Assembly (NCBI RefSeq): GCF_013141825.1 | Contig: NZ_RZNH01000037.1 | Span: 1 to 53,796, forward strand | DNA length: 53,796 nucleotides | From: Marinifilum caeruleilacunae | GTDB lineage: Bacteria > Bacteroidota > Bacteroidia > Bacteroidales > Marinifilaceae | Direction: 5' to 3' | In this document: positions 1-8,068 of the stretch, in pieces | How the letters are laid out: every line of letters starts with the position of its first letter | Numbering within the stretch: the stretch's first letter is position 1 | The notes under the pieces: generated by a model | Seen by the model: the letters and a program-made list of their open reading frames with translations, nothing else | Told to the model about the DNA's origin: nothing | Databases searched by the model: none | Position numbers and translations under genes: made by a program

Positions 1-99
1 ACTTGCAAATGTTTTTTTAACTTTTTTTCAAGCTAGATTCTCCCGAAAGCCTCATAGATACTAGTGCTCCAAAGAATCTTCTCTCTTACAAAAGCGGCT

Positions 100-133
100 G
101 CAAAGATAAACACTTTATTTTTACAAATCCAAA
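100..133 (-). promoter_or_regulatory. Bacteroidota-type promoter P1, firing leftwards out of the window
   Basis: On the minus strand this site reads TATCTTTGC (100-108) with a TTTG (130-133) 21 bases upstream. This matches the Bacteroidota primary sigma pattern TTTG-N19-21-TAnnTTTG. No coding start lies between it and the window edge. The following sequence (CAGCCGCTTTTG...) resembles the leader of strongly expressed stable-RNA operons in this phylum, but the transcript itself is not visible. Confidence 0.6.
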
Positions 134-249
134 ACTTTTTTGAAAAAAAAATAAAAAACTTCAAAATTGTAATTCCTTAAAAATGCAATCGTGGTTCAAC
201 CACTCTTCTCTCCAGAATTACGCTAACGCCTTACCGTTGTAAAGCGGGT

Positions 250-283
250 GCAAAGATAACAGATAATAATTCCTATTTCCAAA
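250..283 (-). promoter_or_regulatory. Bacteroidota-type promoter P2, tandem with P1
   Basis: On the minus strand this reads TATCTTTGC (250-258) with TTTG at 280-283, again with a 21-base spacer. The downstream bases (ACCCGCTTTA) parallel those of the P1 site 150 bases further on. Two near-identical strong promoters in tandem are typical of rRNA or other stable-RNA operons, so such an operon probably lies to the left of the window. That is inference. The rest of 1-394 holds no gene I can support. Confidence 0.6.
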
Positions 284-394
284 TAAAAACTTCAAGTTTT
301 TTGGCAAAAAGAAATAGCTGCCTGAAAATCAGTAGCTATTTTTTTATGTGGAAAGGGAAAAACAAATTACGAAATTTAGTTGAGAATGTCCAAC

Positions 395-1384
395 TTAATT
401 TTGAAGATTTTTTCGCATTAACTTTCTCTCTGCCTCGAATGATAGATTTGGCAGTTCTTTTTCCAATATTTCCATTCCGGAAATGGTATTTTGAATGAAT
501 TTTTGATGCGATTCGGAATCGGGATTAAAAGGACGATGTTCGGCTGCTGAAATCATCTTCTTTATTTTTTTCATGTAATCCCTGGTTGGCTTTTCCATGT
601 ATACATCTGTAAAGCGCGACCATATGTAATTTGTTGAAGTGGAATTCATGTGAATCATATCTTCGTGATAGAACCTGTAATCTCTTAATTCGTCCATCAC
701 AATTTCGTAAGAAGGAAAATAGCTAACATGCTCGAACAACTGTACCAACTGATCGACAGCCAATAGCAAAGTAGATTTGCTCAACTGGTTGCCATGGGCT
801 CCATCTTTCCAGTGTCGAATTGGACTTACGGTAAAAACAATTTTCAGATGTGGGTTAAAAAGTGACAAGGACAGAATCAAATCTTTATAGAAACGAACAA
901 TTTCGTCAACCTCAAGCCGGTAACGATTAAATGATTTGGCCGGTTGCTTATGGCAATTGGAAACAATCTTACCAGAATCGATTAATTCGTATACCCATGA
1001 AGTACCAAATGTAATGAATAGAATATCCGCTGTAGCGAGATCTAAAGATGCCGATTGCATTTGGGTATTGATTTTTTTCAGGCACTCTTCGGAAGATACA
1101 GACGAAAAACTCCCATGATGTGAGTAACTAAAGTACAAATCGTTGGCAAAATTAAGGTCTTCTTCGGCAAATGTTTTGTTATCGATTAAAAGTTGAATGC
1201 TGTTACCTACACTAATAGGATTGTAAATTACACCAAATGGATTCAAACTTGTATTGAATTTATTTTGCACAAGCAGTTTTCCAATGTTCTCGACAAAACA
1301 AGAACCCAGCATTAGAATTTTCGAATGGTAGGTAACTTTATATTCCGATTCCGGTATGTCAACAATTGTTCTGAATTGATCCAT
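395..1384 (-). CDS. GSCFA domain-containing protein
   Basis: This 329-residue protein carries the family-defining LGSCF motif at residues 26-30, followed by VENIG. It matches the GSCFA family, whose biochemical function is not established; the Ser/Cys-containing motif and the fold suggest a GDSL/SGNH-like hydrolase. It has no signal peptide, so it is probably cytoplasmic. The ATG at 1384 is preferred; an in-frame TTG two codons upstream (1390) abuts the stop of the upstream hydrolase gene, so the two genes are almost certainly co-transcribed. No terminator is obvious after the stop. Family assignment is firm, function is not. Confidence 0.9.
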   Translation of the reverse strand: MDQFRTIVDIPESEYKVTYHSKILMLGSCFVENIGKLLVQNKFNTSLNPFGVIYNPISVGNSIQLLIDNKTFAEEDLNFANDLYFSYSHHGSFSSVSSEECLKKINTQMQSASLDLATADILFITFGTSWVYELIDSGKIVSNCHKQPAKSFNRYRLEVDEIVRFYKDLILSLSLFNPHLKIVFTVSPIRHWKDGAHGNQLSKSTLLLAVDQLVQLFEHVSYFPSYEIVMDELRDYRFYHEDMIHMNSTSTNYIWSRFTDVYMEKPTRDYMKKIKKMISAAEHRPFNPDSESHQKFIQNTISGMEILEKELPNLSFEAERKLMRKNLQN

Positions 1385-1390
1385 GGTCAA

Positions 1391-2227
1391 CTATTTCTTG
1401 AGTAATTGATTTATCCAATTGCAAATGTAATCGAACACTTCCTGATTACAGGTTTCATTATGCAATTCATGATAAGCATTCTTCCACAATTTAAAGGTAC
1501 AGTTTTCCTGATTTTTATCGGCAAAAAACTTACTGGCAGCAGAATCGGTAATTTCATCCTCATCGCCATGCATGAGCAAGAGCGGTTTTTTAATTTTCTC
1601 CTGAGAATTGTTTACAAAATAACCCGCATCGTAAGCATCTACAAACAAACGCAAGGATACCCAATGATGCACAAATTCATCCTCATCGTATTTTTTGCAA
1701 ACTTCTGCATCGTGAGAGAGCAAACTTGAATCGAATTTGGTTTTGATACTGAATTTTGGAATCAATGCATTGAATAATCTCAGCAATGGAATTACAAATT
1801 TTGGTGGTGCAGCCTGGGAGATAATCCAGGGCGAAGTTGAAATTACGCCTTTATAATTGCCGTTTCTTCTTAACAGGTGATTCAATACCTCTCCTCCACC
1901 CATGCTATGTCCGTATAATATAAGTGGTAAGTCTGGATATTTTTCTTCTGCATTTTTCAGGAGCAAATCGATATCATTCATAAAATCGTTGTAAGAAGAA
2001 ATGACTCCCCGCTTCCCTTCTGATAAACCATGTCCTTTTTGATCGTAAGTTAGCAGAGCAAAACCTTTGTTTACAAACCTTTCGGCCCAATGCAAATATC
2101 TCGAACTGTGTTCACCAATGCCATGCACCAATACAATTACCGCTTTTATATTCTGTGTAGGGAGAAATTCTTGCGCAAAAAGTTGGGTTTGATCTGATGA
2201 CTGGAGGTGGAAGATTTTGTGTTGCAT
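1391..2227 (-). CDS. alpha/beta hydrolase, monoacylglycerol lipase type
   Basis: This 278-residue alpha/beta hydrolase resembles the serine aminopeptidase S33 / monoacylglycerol lipase group. The oxyanion-hole motif HGIGEHS is at 35-41 and the nucleophile elbow GHSMG at 106-110 gives Ser108. The likely acid is Asp224 in GDEDEITD and the likely base is His253 in AYHELHNE. There is no signal peptide, so it is predicted cytoplasmic. The substrate is probably an acylglycerol or other small ester, inferred from family only. It is transcribed towards the GSCFA gene with essentially no gap. The upstream side holds an interspersed repeat rather than another gene. Confidence 0.88.
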   Translation of the reverse strand: MQHKIFHLQSSDQTQLFAQEFLPTQNIKAVIVLVHGIGEHSSRYLHWAERFVNKGFALLTYDQKGHGLSEGKRGVISSYNDFMNDIDLLLKNAEEKYPDLPLILYGHSMGGGEVLNHLLRRNGNYKGVISTSPWIISQAAPPKFVIPLLRLFNALIPKFSIKTKFDSSLLSHDAEVCKKYDEDEFVHHWVSLRLFVDAYDAGYFVNNSQEKIKKPLLLMHGDEDEITDSAASKFFADKNQENCTFKLWKNAYHELHNETCNQEVFDYICNWINQLLKK

Positions 2228-2300
2228 TGAGATTTTTTTTTGTATTGACTATCAGTTAGAATCGGGAGCTTAAAAAACCTTTATATTATACTTTTTCCTC

Positions 2301-2480
2301 AAGCCGGAAGGCTCTTACTTTCTCCATTGATGAGAAAGTAAGCAAAGAATCTAGGAAGTGTAAGCACAAACTTCTTCTACTTGAAAACTTTAAGTGCGGC
2401 GGGGTGATCTTCTCATTCTTCGAAGCTTCCCCGTCTTTCTAAAAGTTTTCTGCACATAAGCACTTTGTCCTTCCAATATC
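2301..2480 (+). repeat. interspersed intergenic repeat, copy A
   Basis: About 180 bp here is clearly similar to the reverse complement of 24621-24803. Shared blocks include TCCATTGATGA, CTTGAAAACT-TAAGTGCGGCGGG, GATCTTC, CCGTCTT-CTAAAAGTTTTCTGC and CCTTCCAAT. A perfect 9-bp hairpin with loop CATTGAT lies at 2316-2340. Both copies lie between genes and I see no open reading frame in either. This accounts for most of the gene-free stretch 2228-2650; the remainder shows nothing I can name. Confidence 0.8.
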
Positions 2481-2650
2481 CTATAAGTCCGATCTCATTT
2501 TAGCTTTACATTTTGAATCTTTTCGGATTCATTCTTAAACAAGACAAATTAATGAGCATTTATAAAAGGAATTAACTCTTGATTTACTTTATCAAATAAA
2601 TGATTATTTTTTTAATTGGAATTATTAAGACTTATAAAAGTAGAAAGAAA

Positions 2651-3055
2651 ATGCAGAAACAGATCATAATTCGCACCGATAAGCAGAATGCTTTATATGA
2701 TATTACCCGGCAGGTGGAAAAAGCGGTGGCCGAAAGTGGCATTCGTTCGGGCATGGTAAATGTATATGCACAGGGTGCAACTGCGGCCATCATGATTCAG
2801 GAAAATTGGGACGATTCGGTTCAAAACGACGTAGTTACACTGCTAAGAAAATTGATTCCTTCGGGGATTTGGGAGCATGATGCACAGGACAACAATGGCG
2901 ATTCACATTTAAAAGCCGGAATTGTTGGGCCAAGCGAATGCATACCAATTGTTAGTGGTAAAATGGGTTTATCGACCTGGCAAAATATTTTCTTTTGCGA
3001 ATTTGATGGTCCTCGATCGGAGAGAAGTATTATAATTACGTGTTTAGAGATCTAG
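2651..3055 (+). CDS. YjbQ family protein (UPF0047)
   Basis: This 134-residue protein matches the YjbQ/UPF0047 family, small proteins that form compact oligomers and have been linked to weak thiamine-phosphate-synthase activity. The conserved region GDSHLKAGIVGPSE, followed by an SGKMGLSTWQNIFFCEFDGP stretch, is typical. I chose the ATG at 2651 because family members begin close to the QIIIRT strand. An upstream in-frame ATG at 2600 would add 17 residues with no family match. Its 3' end overlaps that of queG by 12 bases in convergent orientation, so the two share a terminal region. Confidence 0.88.
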   Translation: MQKQIIIRTDKQNALYDITRQVEKAVAESGIRSGMVNVYAQGATAAIMIQENWDDSVQNDVVTLLRKLIPSGIWEHDAQDNNGDSHLKAGIVGPSECIPIVSGKMGLSTWQNIFFCEFDGPRSERSIIITCLEI

Positions 3056-3976
3056 AAAATCGAGATTTCTTTTGATTCCTTTGAATTTTGTTCTCTTGAC
3101 AGCCGAATTTCTGAATATCTCGCCAAATTTATGGGCATCCATTTGCTGCCAATCTTCTTTCGACATGCTTAATAAATCGGGATTGGGTTCGAATTCGGGA
3201 ACCTGATGTGCTTTCGACATGCGATTCCATGGGCAAACATCCTGGCAAATGTCGCAACCAAACACCCTGTTTTGGAATTTTCCTTTTCCCTCTTCGGGGA
3301 TTTCCCCTTTCAGTTCGATGGTATAATAAGAAATACACTTGCTTCCGTTTACCACATAGGGTTCGGTAATAGCACCTGTTGGACAGGAACGGATGCAGCG
3401 ATTGCATCCTCCGCAAAAATCGGCGTAGGTCGGATTTTCATATTCGAGCTCGATATCTAAAAACAGCTCGCCAAGAAATAGAAAGGAGCCAATTTTTCGA
3501 TTGATGAGCAGGGAGTTTTTTCCAATCCAGCCCAGGCCGGCTTTCTTGGCCCATGCGTGTTCGAGTATGGGAGCTGAGTCGACAAATGCACGGCCCGATA
3601 CTTCCTGTATTTCTGTATTGATGTATTCGAAAAGTTTGTTTAATCGATCTTTCAACACAAAGTGATAATCTTTTCCGTAGGCATATTTTGCAATGACGGG
3701 TGCTTCGGGATCGGATTGTTGCTGTTTGGGGAAGTAATTTAAACCGACTACAACTATGGATTTTGTGTTTTCGACCAATAATCGTGGATCGAGGCGTTTC
3801 TCGATATTGTTGGCCATGTATCCCATTTCGCCATGATAGCCTTTTTGAATCCAGGAAAGAAAATTTTCTTTTTCATCATCGAGGAAGTCGGCCTTTACAA
3901 TTCCGCAAAGGTCGAGACCAAGCTCATGGGCTTTTTCTTTAATAAGGTTCGATTTTGCCAGAAGTGAGAGATTCAT
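3044..3976 (-). CDS. queG: epoxyqueuosine reductase QueG
   Basis: QueG performs the last step of queuosine synthesis, the cobalamin-dependent reduction of epoxyqueuosine in tRNA. The 310-residue protein has the N-terminal reductase region and the probable catalytic acid Asp133 in the FVDSAPILEH stretch. Two [4Fe-4S] ligand sets follow: C188/C191/C194/C198, and C214 with C241/C244/C248. The length fits the short form without C-terminal HEAT repeats. It lies downstream of the SUF operon, which supplies Fe-S clusters, but 600 bp of non-coding DNA separates them, so co-regulation is not implied. Confidence 0.93.
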   Translation of the reverse strand: MNLSLLAKSNLIKEKAHELGLDLCGIVKADFLDDEKENFLSWIQKGYHGEMGYMANNIEKRLDPRLLVENTKSIVVVGLNYFPKQQQSDPEAPVIAKYAYGKDYHFVLKDRLNKLFEYINTEIQEVSGRAFVDSAPILEHAWAKKAGLGWIGKNSLLINRKIGSFLFLGELFLDIELEYENPTYADFCGGCNRCIRSCPTGAITEPYVVNGSKCISYYTIELKGEIPEEGKGKFQNRVFGCDICQDVCPWNRMSKAHQVPEFEPNPDLLSMSKEDWQQMDAHKFGEIFRNSAVKRTKFKGIKRNLDFLDL

Positions 3977-4010
3977 GTTGGTAAGTTAATGATTTTGGTT
4001 AAAACCCAAG

Positions 4011-4129
4011 TTTTAGGCTGCCTTGCCAGCGGATGTGTTAGGGATTGAAATGAAAACCCCGGAGTGAGGAACGAACGAGGAGTTGCAATGGAAAGCCCGA
4101 CCCGACAAAGGAGGGGAACAGCCTGAAAA
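4011..4129. repeat. structured intergenic element, possible ncRNA or interspersed repeat
   Basis: The ends pair as a 10-bp stem, TTTTAGGCTG (4011-4020) with CAGCCTGAAAA-side bases (4119-4128), including one G-T wobble. The interior contains GTGTTAGGGATTGAAA and GGAAAGCCCGACCCG. From memory, this GTTAGGGATTGAA...AAAGCCCGACCC pattern recurs between genes in many Bacteroidota genomes. I cannot confirm copy number here, and transcription direction is unknown. It is not a protein gene. Confidence 0.5.
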
Positions 4130-4301
4130 GAAAATGAATCCAATTTCTGGTATAAAACTTTCATGATGAAATTAGAAGAACGAAGAAAAATGAAGGTTTT
4201 TCGTGACTTTGTGATTTTGTAAATGTGTATTCCTATGGTTGACTGGGGATAGAAATTAACAATTTTGCTATTACAAACTTTACACTTTTCAAGACATCCA
4301 T

Positions 4302-4327
4302 AAAAAAAAGGGCCGAAACAGCCCTTT
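4302..4327 (-). terminator. terminator downstream of the SUF operon
   Basis: On the minus strand a 7-bp stem AAAGGGC/GCCCTTT with a 7-base loop is followed by a run of T. It lies about 270 bases beyond the last gene of the suf operon, so it would end that transcript after it passes through the palindromic element at 4337-4599. Confidence 0.7.
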
Positions 4328-4336
4328 ATATTTTTC

Positions 4337-4599
4337 AACCTGAATTCCATTAAAAATATTCGCCACAGAAAGTCAGGTTTGTTCAAGATTTAGTTTAAAA
4401 ATTACGAAATTAATATCGGGATATTATGAGAAATTTTTAAGCTAAAGATTGGATGAAGATGACTTTATTAATTTGCTTGTTTTTGGCATAAATTCCCTCA
4501 TATTCTCTTGAAATATCCCGATATTCCTTCGAAAATCTGAGAAAATTTCTACTCAAAATCAAATCAAACTGTGATAATATTTTTAATGGAATTCAGGTT
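4337..4599. repeat. 263-bp imperfect palindrome with 24-bp perfect terminal inverted repeats
   Basis: Bases 4337-4360 are the exact reverse complement of 4576-4599. Two inner copies of AATATCSSGATATT (4412-4425 and 4512-4525) sit symmetrically about nearly the same centre, near 4468. There is no coding capacity inside. The right arm runs into the stop codon of the DUF59 gene. This resembles a miniature inverted-repeat element or a very long RNA hairpin in the suf 3' UTR. I could not identify target-site duplications. Confidence 0.7.
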
Positions 4600-4910
4600 T
4601 ATAGAAAACCCAGTTCGAGTTTTGCTTCTTCGGTCATCATGTCCTTATCCCATGGTGGATCGAATGTTAGCACAACGGTAACATCTTCGATCATTGGTAA
4701 GGCTTTGATTTTCTCGTTTACTTCTTCTAAAATCTGATCGGCCATCGGACAATTAGGAGCAGTAAGGGTCATCAATACCTTCACCTCATCTTCTTCGTAA
4801 AAGTCGATTTCGTAAATTAATCCCAGGTCGTAAATATTTACCGGGATTTCGGGATCGTAAATGGTTTTTAAAACCTCAACGATTATTCCTTCTGTTTCCT
4901 TTTTTCCCAT
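4599..4910 (-). CDS. DUF59 / MIP18-family Fe-S assembly factor (SufT-like)
   Basis: This 103-residue protein is a single DUF59 domain. It has the conserved IYDPEIPVNIYDLGLIY strand region and TLTAPNCPMAD, where the cysteine is the family's reactive or metal-binding residue. Members act late in Fe-S cluster maturation or delivery to client proteins. It is the last gene of the suf operon, 8 bases after sufE, which supports this role. Its stop codon lies in the terminal arm of a long palindrome, so the element abuts or may have reshaped the 3' end. SufT or YitW-like naming is plausible but I leave the symbol empty. Confidence 0.9.
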   Translation of the reverse strand: MGKKETEGIIVEVLKTIYDPEIPVNIYDLGLIYEIDFYEEDEVKVLMTLTAPNCPMADQILEEVNEKIKALPMIEDVTVVLTFDPPWDKDMMTEEAKLELGFL

Positions 4911-4918
4911 CTTGTATT

Positions 4919-5338
4919 TTATTTTACATGATTGAAAGCAATTCCGTACATCTTAATTTGTTTCACCATTGATACCAAACCGTTTGATCTGGTTGGTGAA
5001 AGGTGCTGTTTTAAACCGATTTCGTCGATAAAGTTTAAATCGGCATTCATGATATCTTCAGGAGATTGATTGTTGAATACTCGAATTAACAATGCTGCAA
5101 TTCCTTTTACGATAATGGCATCGCTATCGGCTTCAAGTTTCACTTTTCCTTCTTCCAAACTTGCATTGAACCATACTTTCGACTGGCAACCTTTAATTAG
5201 GTTTTGTTCGGTTTGGTATTTTGCATCCAATCCTTCCAAATCGGTTCCCAACTCGATTAGATATGCGTATTTGTCCATCCAATCTTCGAATCCTGCAAAT
5301 TCTTCAATAATTTCTTCCTGAATCTCGTTTATTGTCAT
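4919..5338 (-). CDS. sufE: cysteine desulfuration protein SufE
   Basis: SufE accepts persulfide sulfur from the SufS cysteine desulfurase and passes it to the SufBCD scaffold. The 139-residue length is normal. The acceptor Cys51 is present in the hallmark NLIKGCQSKVWF segment. It lies between sufS and the DUF59 gene on the minus strand, in line with its role as partner of SufS. The gap to sufS is 75 bases without a terminator, so it should be on the same transcript. Confidence 0.95.
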   Translation of the reverse strand: MTINEIQEEIIEEFAGFEDWMDKYAYLIELGTDLEGLDAKYQTEQNLIKGCQSKVWFNASLEEGKVKLEADSDAIIVKGIAALLIRVFNNQSPEDIMNADLNFIDEIGLKQHLSPTRSNGLVSMVKQIKMYGIAFNHVK

Positions 5339-5413
5339 CTCTCTAATTGTACTTGGTAAAGAGTAGTGTATATTATATATATAGAATACAATACTCCATT
5401 TATTTTAATGGCA

Positions 5414-6637
5414 CTAATGTACAAACATTTTGCAAACTTTTAGGATTCCCTTATAAAGTGCGTCGATTTCTTCTTTTGTATTGTAGAATGAAAAGGATGC
5501 ACGTACGGTTCCATCGATTCCAAAATGCTGCATTACCGGTTCGGTACAATGTGTTCCGGTACGAACGGCAATTCCCATCTGGTCTAAAAGCATTCCCATG
5601 TCGTAAAAATGAATTCCATCGACAAGGAAGGAGATTACAGAGGTTTTGTGTTCGGCAGTACCATATATTCTTAGTCCTTCGATACCCGATAACTTTTCGG
5701 TAGCATAAGCCAGTAGCTCCTGCTCGTAAGCATCGATGTTTTCCAGACCGATGTTTTCTACATATTCGATGGCAGCACCCAGGCCAATGGCATCGATATA
5801 ATTAGGTGTACCCGCTTCGAATTTAAATGGCAACTCGTTAAAAGTTGTGCCTTCGAATCGAACTTCCTTAATCATTTCGCCACCGCCCTGCCATGGTGGC
5901 ATTTCGTTTAGCAAATCTTCTTTACCATACAAAACGCCAATTCCTGTTGGGCCATATAGTTTGTGACCAGAGAATACCAAAAAGTCGACATCCCACTCTT
6001 GTACATCAATTTTTACGTGTTGCACCGATTGGGCTGCATCTACCAATACCTTAACACCGCGCGCATGGGCGATGTCGATAATTTTCTGGATTGGATTAAT
6101 GGTTCCCAAAGAGTTGGAGATGTGATTGACCGCTACAATTTTGGTGCGATCGCTAATTAATGCATCCAACTGATCGACAAGCAGTTCTCCCTTATCGTTG
6201 AAAGGAAGTACTTTAAGAATGGCTTTTTTCTTCTCACAAACCAATTGCCAGGGCACAATGTTCGAATGGTGTTCCATTTCGGAAACAATTACCTCATCGC
6301 CTTCGCTGATGTATTTATCGGCAAATGAATTGGCCACAAGGTTTACCGATTCGGTTGTGCCTCGTGTAAAAATAATTTCGTGAAGATGTTCGGCATTGAT
6401 GAACTTCTGCACAATTTTACGTGCATTCTCGTTTCCATCGGTGGATTTGTTACTTAAATAGTGAACTCCACGATGAATATTAGAATTGTACTTGTAGTAA
6501 TACTTCACCATTTCATCAATCACCTGTGTAGGTTTTTGAGTGGTTGCAGCATTATCGAAGTACACAAGTGGTTTGCCGTGCACTTGTTCCTCAAGAATAG
6601 GAAAATCTTTACGTATTTTTTGAATATCTATAGCCAT
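5414..6637 (-). CDS. sufS: cysteine desulfurase SufS
   Basis: This PLP enzyme converts cysteine to alanine and generates a persulfide for Fe-S assembly. The 407-residue class V aminotransferase fold is complete. The PLP lysine is Lys226 in FSGHKLYGPTG, and the persulfide-forming cysteine is Cys364 in RTGTHCTEP, which is the SufS (group II) arrangement. The ATG at 6637 is 22 bases after the sufD stop. Its position between sufD and sufE in the operon agrees with the assignment. Confidence 0.97.
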   Translation of the reverse strand: MAIDIQKIRKDFPILEEQVHGKPLVYFDNAATTQKPTQVIDEMVKYYYKYNSNIHRGVHYLSNKSTDGNENARKIVQKFINAEHLHEIIFTRGTTESVNLVANSFADKYISEGDEVIVSEMEHHSNIVPWQLVCEKKKAILKVLPFNDKGELLVDQLDALISDRTKIVAVNHISNSLGTINPIQKIIDIAHARGVKVLVDAAQSVQHVKIDVQEWDVDFLVFSGHKLYGPTGIGVLYGKEDLLNEMPPWQGGGEMIKEVRFEGTTFNELPFKFEAGTPNYIDAIGLGAAIEYVENIGLENIDAYEQELLAYATEKLSGIEGLRIYGTAEHKTSVISFLVDGIHFYDMGMLLDQMGIAVRTGTHCTEPVMQHFGIDGTVRASFSFYNTKEEIDALYKGILKVCKMFVH

Positions 6638-6659
6638 TCTTTATCAATGATATAAATTC

Positions 6660-8021
6660 TTAATGATTGCAGGCAATCGCACAAGTATTACATTTCGAAA
6701 TTTCTCCACGTAATCTTTTATCAACCAATTCGTCGATTCTTTCTTTTAAAGGCTCAACCCTGATTTTCTCGATAATTTCGTGAGCGAATGCAAACATCAA
6801 CATCTGACGCGCTTCTTTCTCATCGATTCCTCTTGCACGCAGGTAGAACAATGCATCTTCGTCCATTTGTCCGACAGTTGCACCGTGACTACATTTTACA
6901 TCGTCGGCATCGATTACCAGCTGTGGTTTTGTATTGATTACAGCATCGTTAGAAAGCAACAAATTGTTGTTAGACTGGAAAGCCTGCGTTTGCTGTGCAT
7001 CTCTTCTTACGAAAATTCTTCCTGCAAATGCGCCTGATGCCTGGTCGTCCATTACACCTTTAAAGTGCTCGTTACTCAAACAGTTTGGCTTGGCGTGATC
7101 GATAGATGTAAAGTTATCTACATGCTGATCTCTGTCCATCAGGTACATTCCGAAGGTATTGTTCTCGCAATGCTCCTCATCAAGAATTACATGATGATTG
7201 TTACGAATGGTTCCCCCGTAAAGAGAAATGGTATTCGACAATACATTGGAGTTGCTCTCCTGGCGAATGAATGTTGAATTTAAAATTACAGAGTTTAAAT
7301 GCTGATTTTGCAAAGTATACAAATCGAAGATTGCATTTCTTGCAACATTTACCTCTGTTACCGAATTGGTTAAATATTTATGGTGTGTTAAAGTATGATC
7401 GCACACAATAATTTTTGCCTGCGCATTTTCTTCAACAACAATTAAGTTTCTTTGAGTAGCCATTAGGTCGCGATCGGAACGAAGCAGGTTTACTACCTGA
7501 ATCGGCTTCTCGATTACCACACCTTTTGGTACGTAAATAAAGAATCCATCCTTAGCCAATGCTGTATTTAATGCAACCACACCATCTTCGTCGGTTTTGG
7601 CGTATTTGCCATAGTGTGCATTAAATATTTCAGGATATTTTTCGGCTGCTTCCTGAACACCACAAATAATTACTCCTTTTGGCAGTTCAGTTAGCTCTTT
7701 ATTGTTTCCATAGTACCAACCATTTGTCAATAATACCATATTGGTATCCAATTCAGGCACATCGCACTGGAAAATCTCATTCAAATCAACATCAACCTGC
7801 TGATATCTAAGATTTACATTGTATGGATGATCGAAAGCCGGAATCAAGTTGGTATACTTGTAATTCTCGTTGGCACGAGTAGGCACGCCCAATTTCGAGA
7901 AATCCTGGAATGCATTCTTGCGGGTTTCGTTCATCACATCCGACGAACCCTCTAACAACAATTCATTTCCTTGATTAAACAAATCGGCGAAATCCTTATT
8001 TATTGTATTAATATCGGCCAT
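6660..8021 (-). CDS. sufD: Fe-S cluster assembly protein SufD
   Basis: SufD is the second beta-helix subunit of the SufBC2D scaffold. The protein has the C-terminal SufBD signature region (VDKRLRGEISKC), ending in a Cys-rich tail CNTCAIACNH. The ATG at 8021 gives 453 residues starting MADINTI. A TTG three codons upstream is the only other candidate, and ATG is preferred. It lies directly between sufC and sufS. The Cys-rich C-terminus is common in Bacteroidota SufD and may bind metal, which is inference. Confidence 0.96.
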   Translation of the reverse strand: MADINTINKDFADLFNQGNELLLEGSSDVMNETRKNAFQDFSKLGVPTRANENYKYTNLIPAFDHPYNVNLRYQQVDVDLNEIFQCDVPELDTNMVLLTNGWYYGNNKELTELPKGVIICGVQEAAEKYPEIFNAHYGKYAKTDEDGVVALNTALAKDGFFIYVPKGVVIEKPIQVVNLLRSDRDLMATQRNLIVVEENAQAKIIVCDHTLTHHKYLTNSVTEVNVARNAIFDLYTLQNQHLNSVILNSTFIRQESNSNVLSNTISLYGGTIRNNHHVILDEEHCENNTFGMYLMDRDQHVDNFTSIDHAKPNCLSNEHFKGVMDDQASGAFAGRIFVRRDAQQTQAFQSNNNLLLSNDAVINTKPQLVIDADDVKCSHGATVGQMDEDALFYLRARGIDEKEARQMLMFAFAHEIIEKIRVEPLKERIDELVDKRLRGEISKCNTCAIACNH

Positions 8022-8068
8022 ATCTGACAAATTATTTAATTGAGTGTTTCACCACTCCTTACTATCAA

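Noticed and set aside
301-498. 65-codon plus-strand frame at the left edge
   Set aside because: It starts at a non-ATG codon, overlaps the 3' end of the GSCFA gene antisense and lacks any recognisable feature.
3973-4386. 137-codon minus-strand open frame upstream of queG
   Set aside because: It spans the folded repeat-like element and the suf terminator, has no family pattern and low-quality composition; it is a chance frame.
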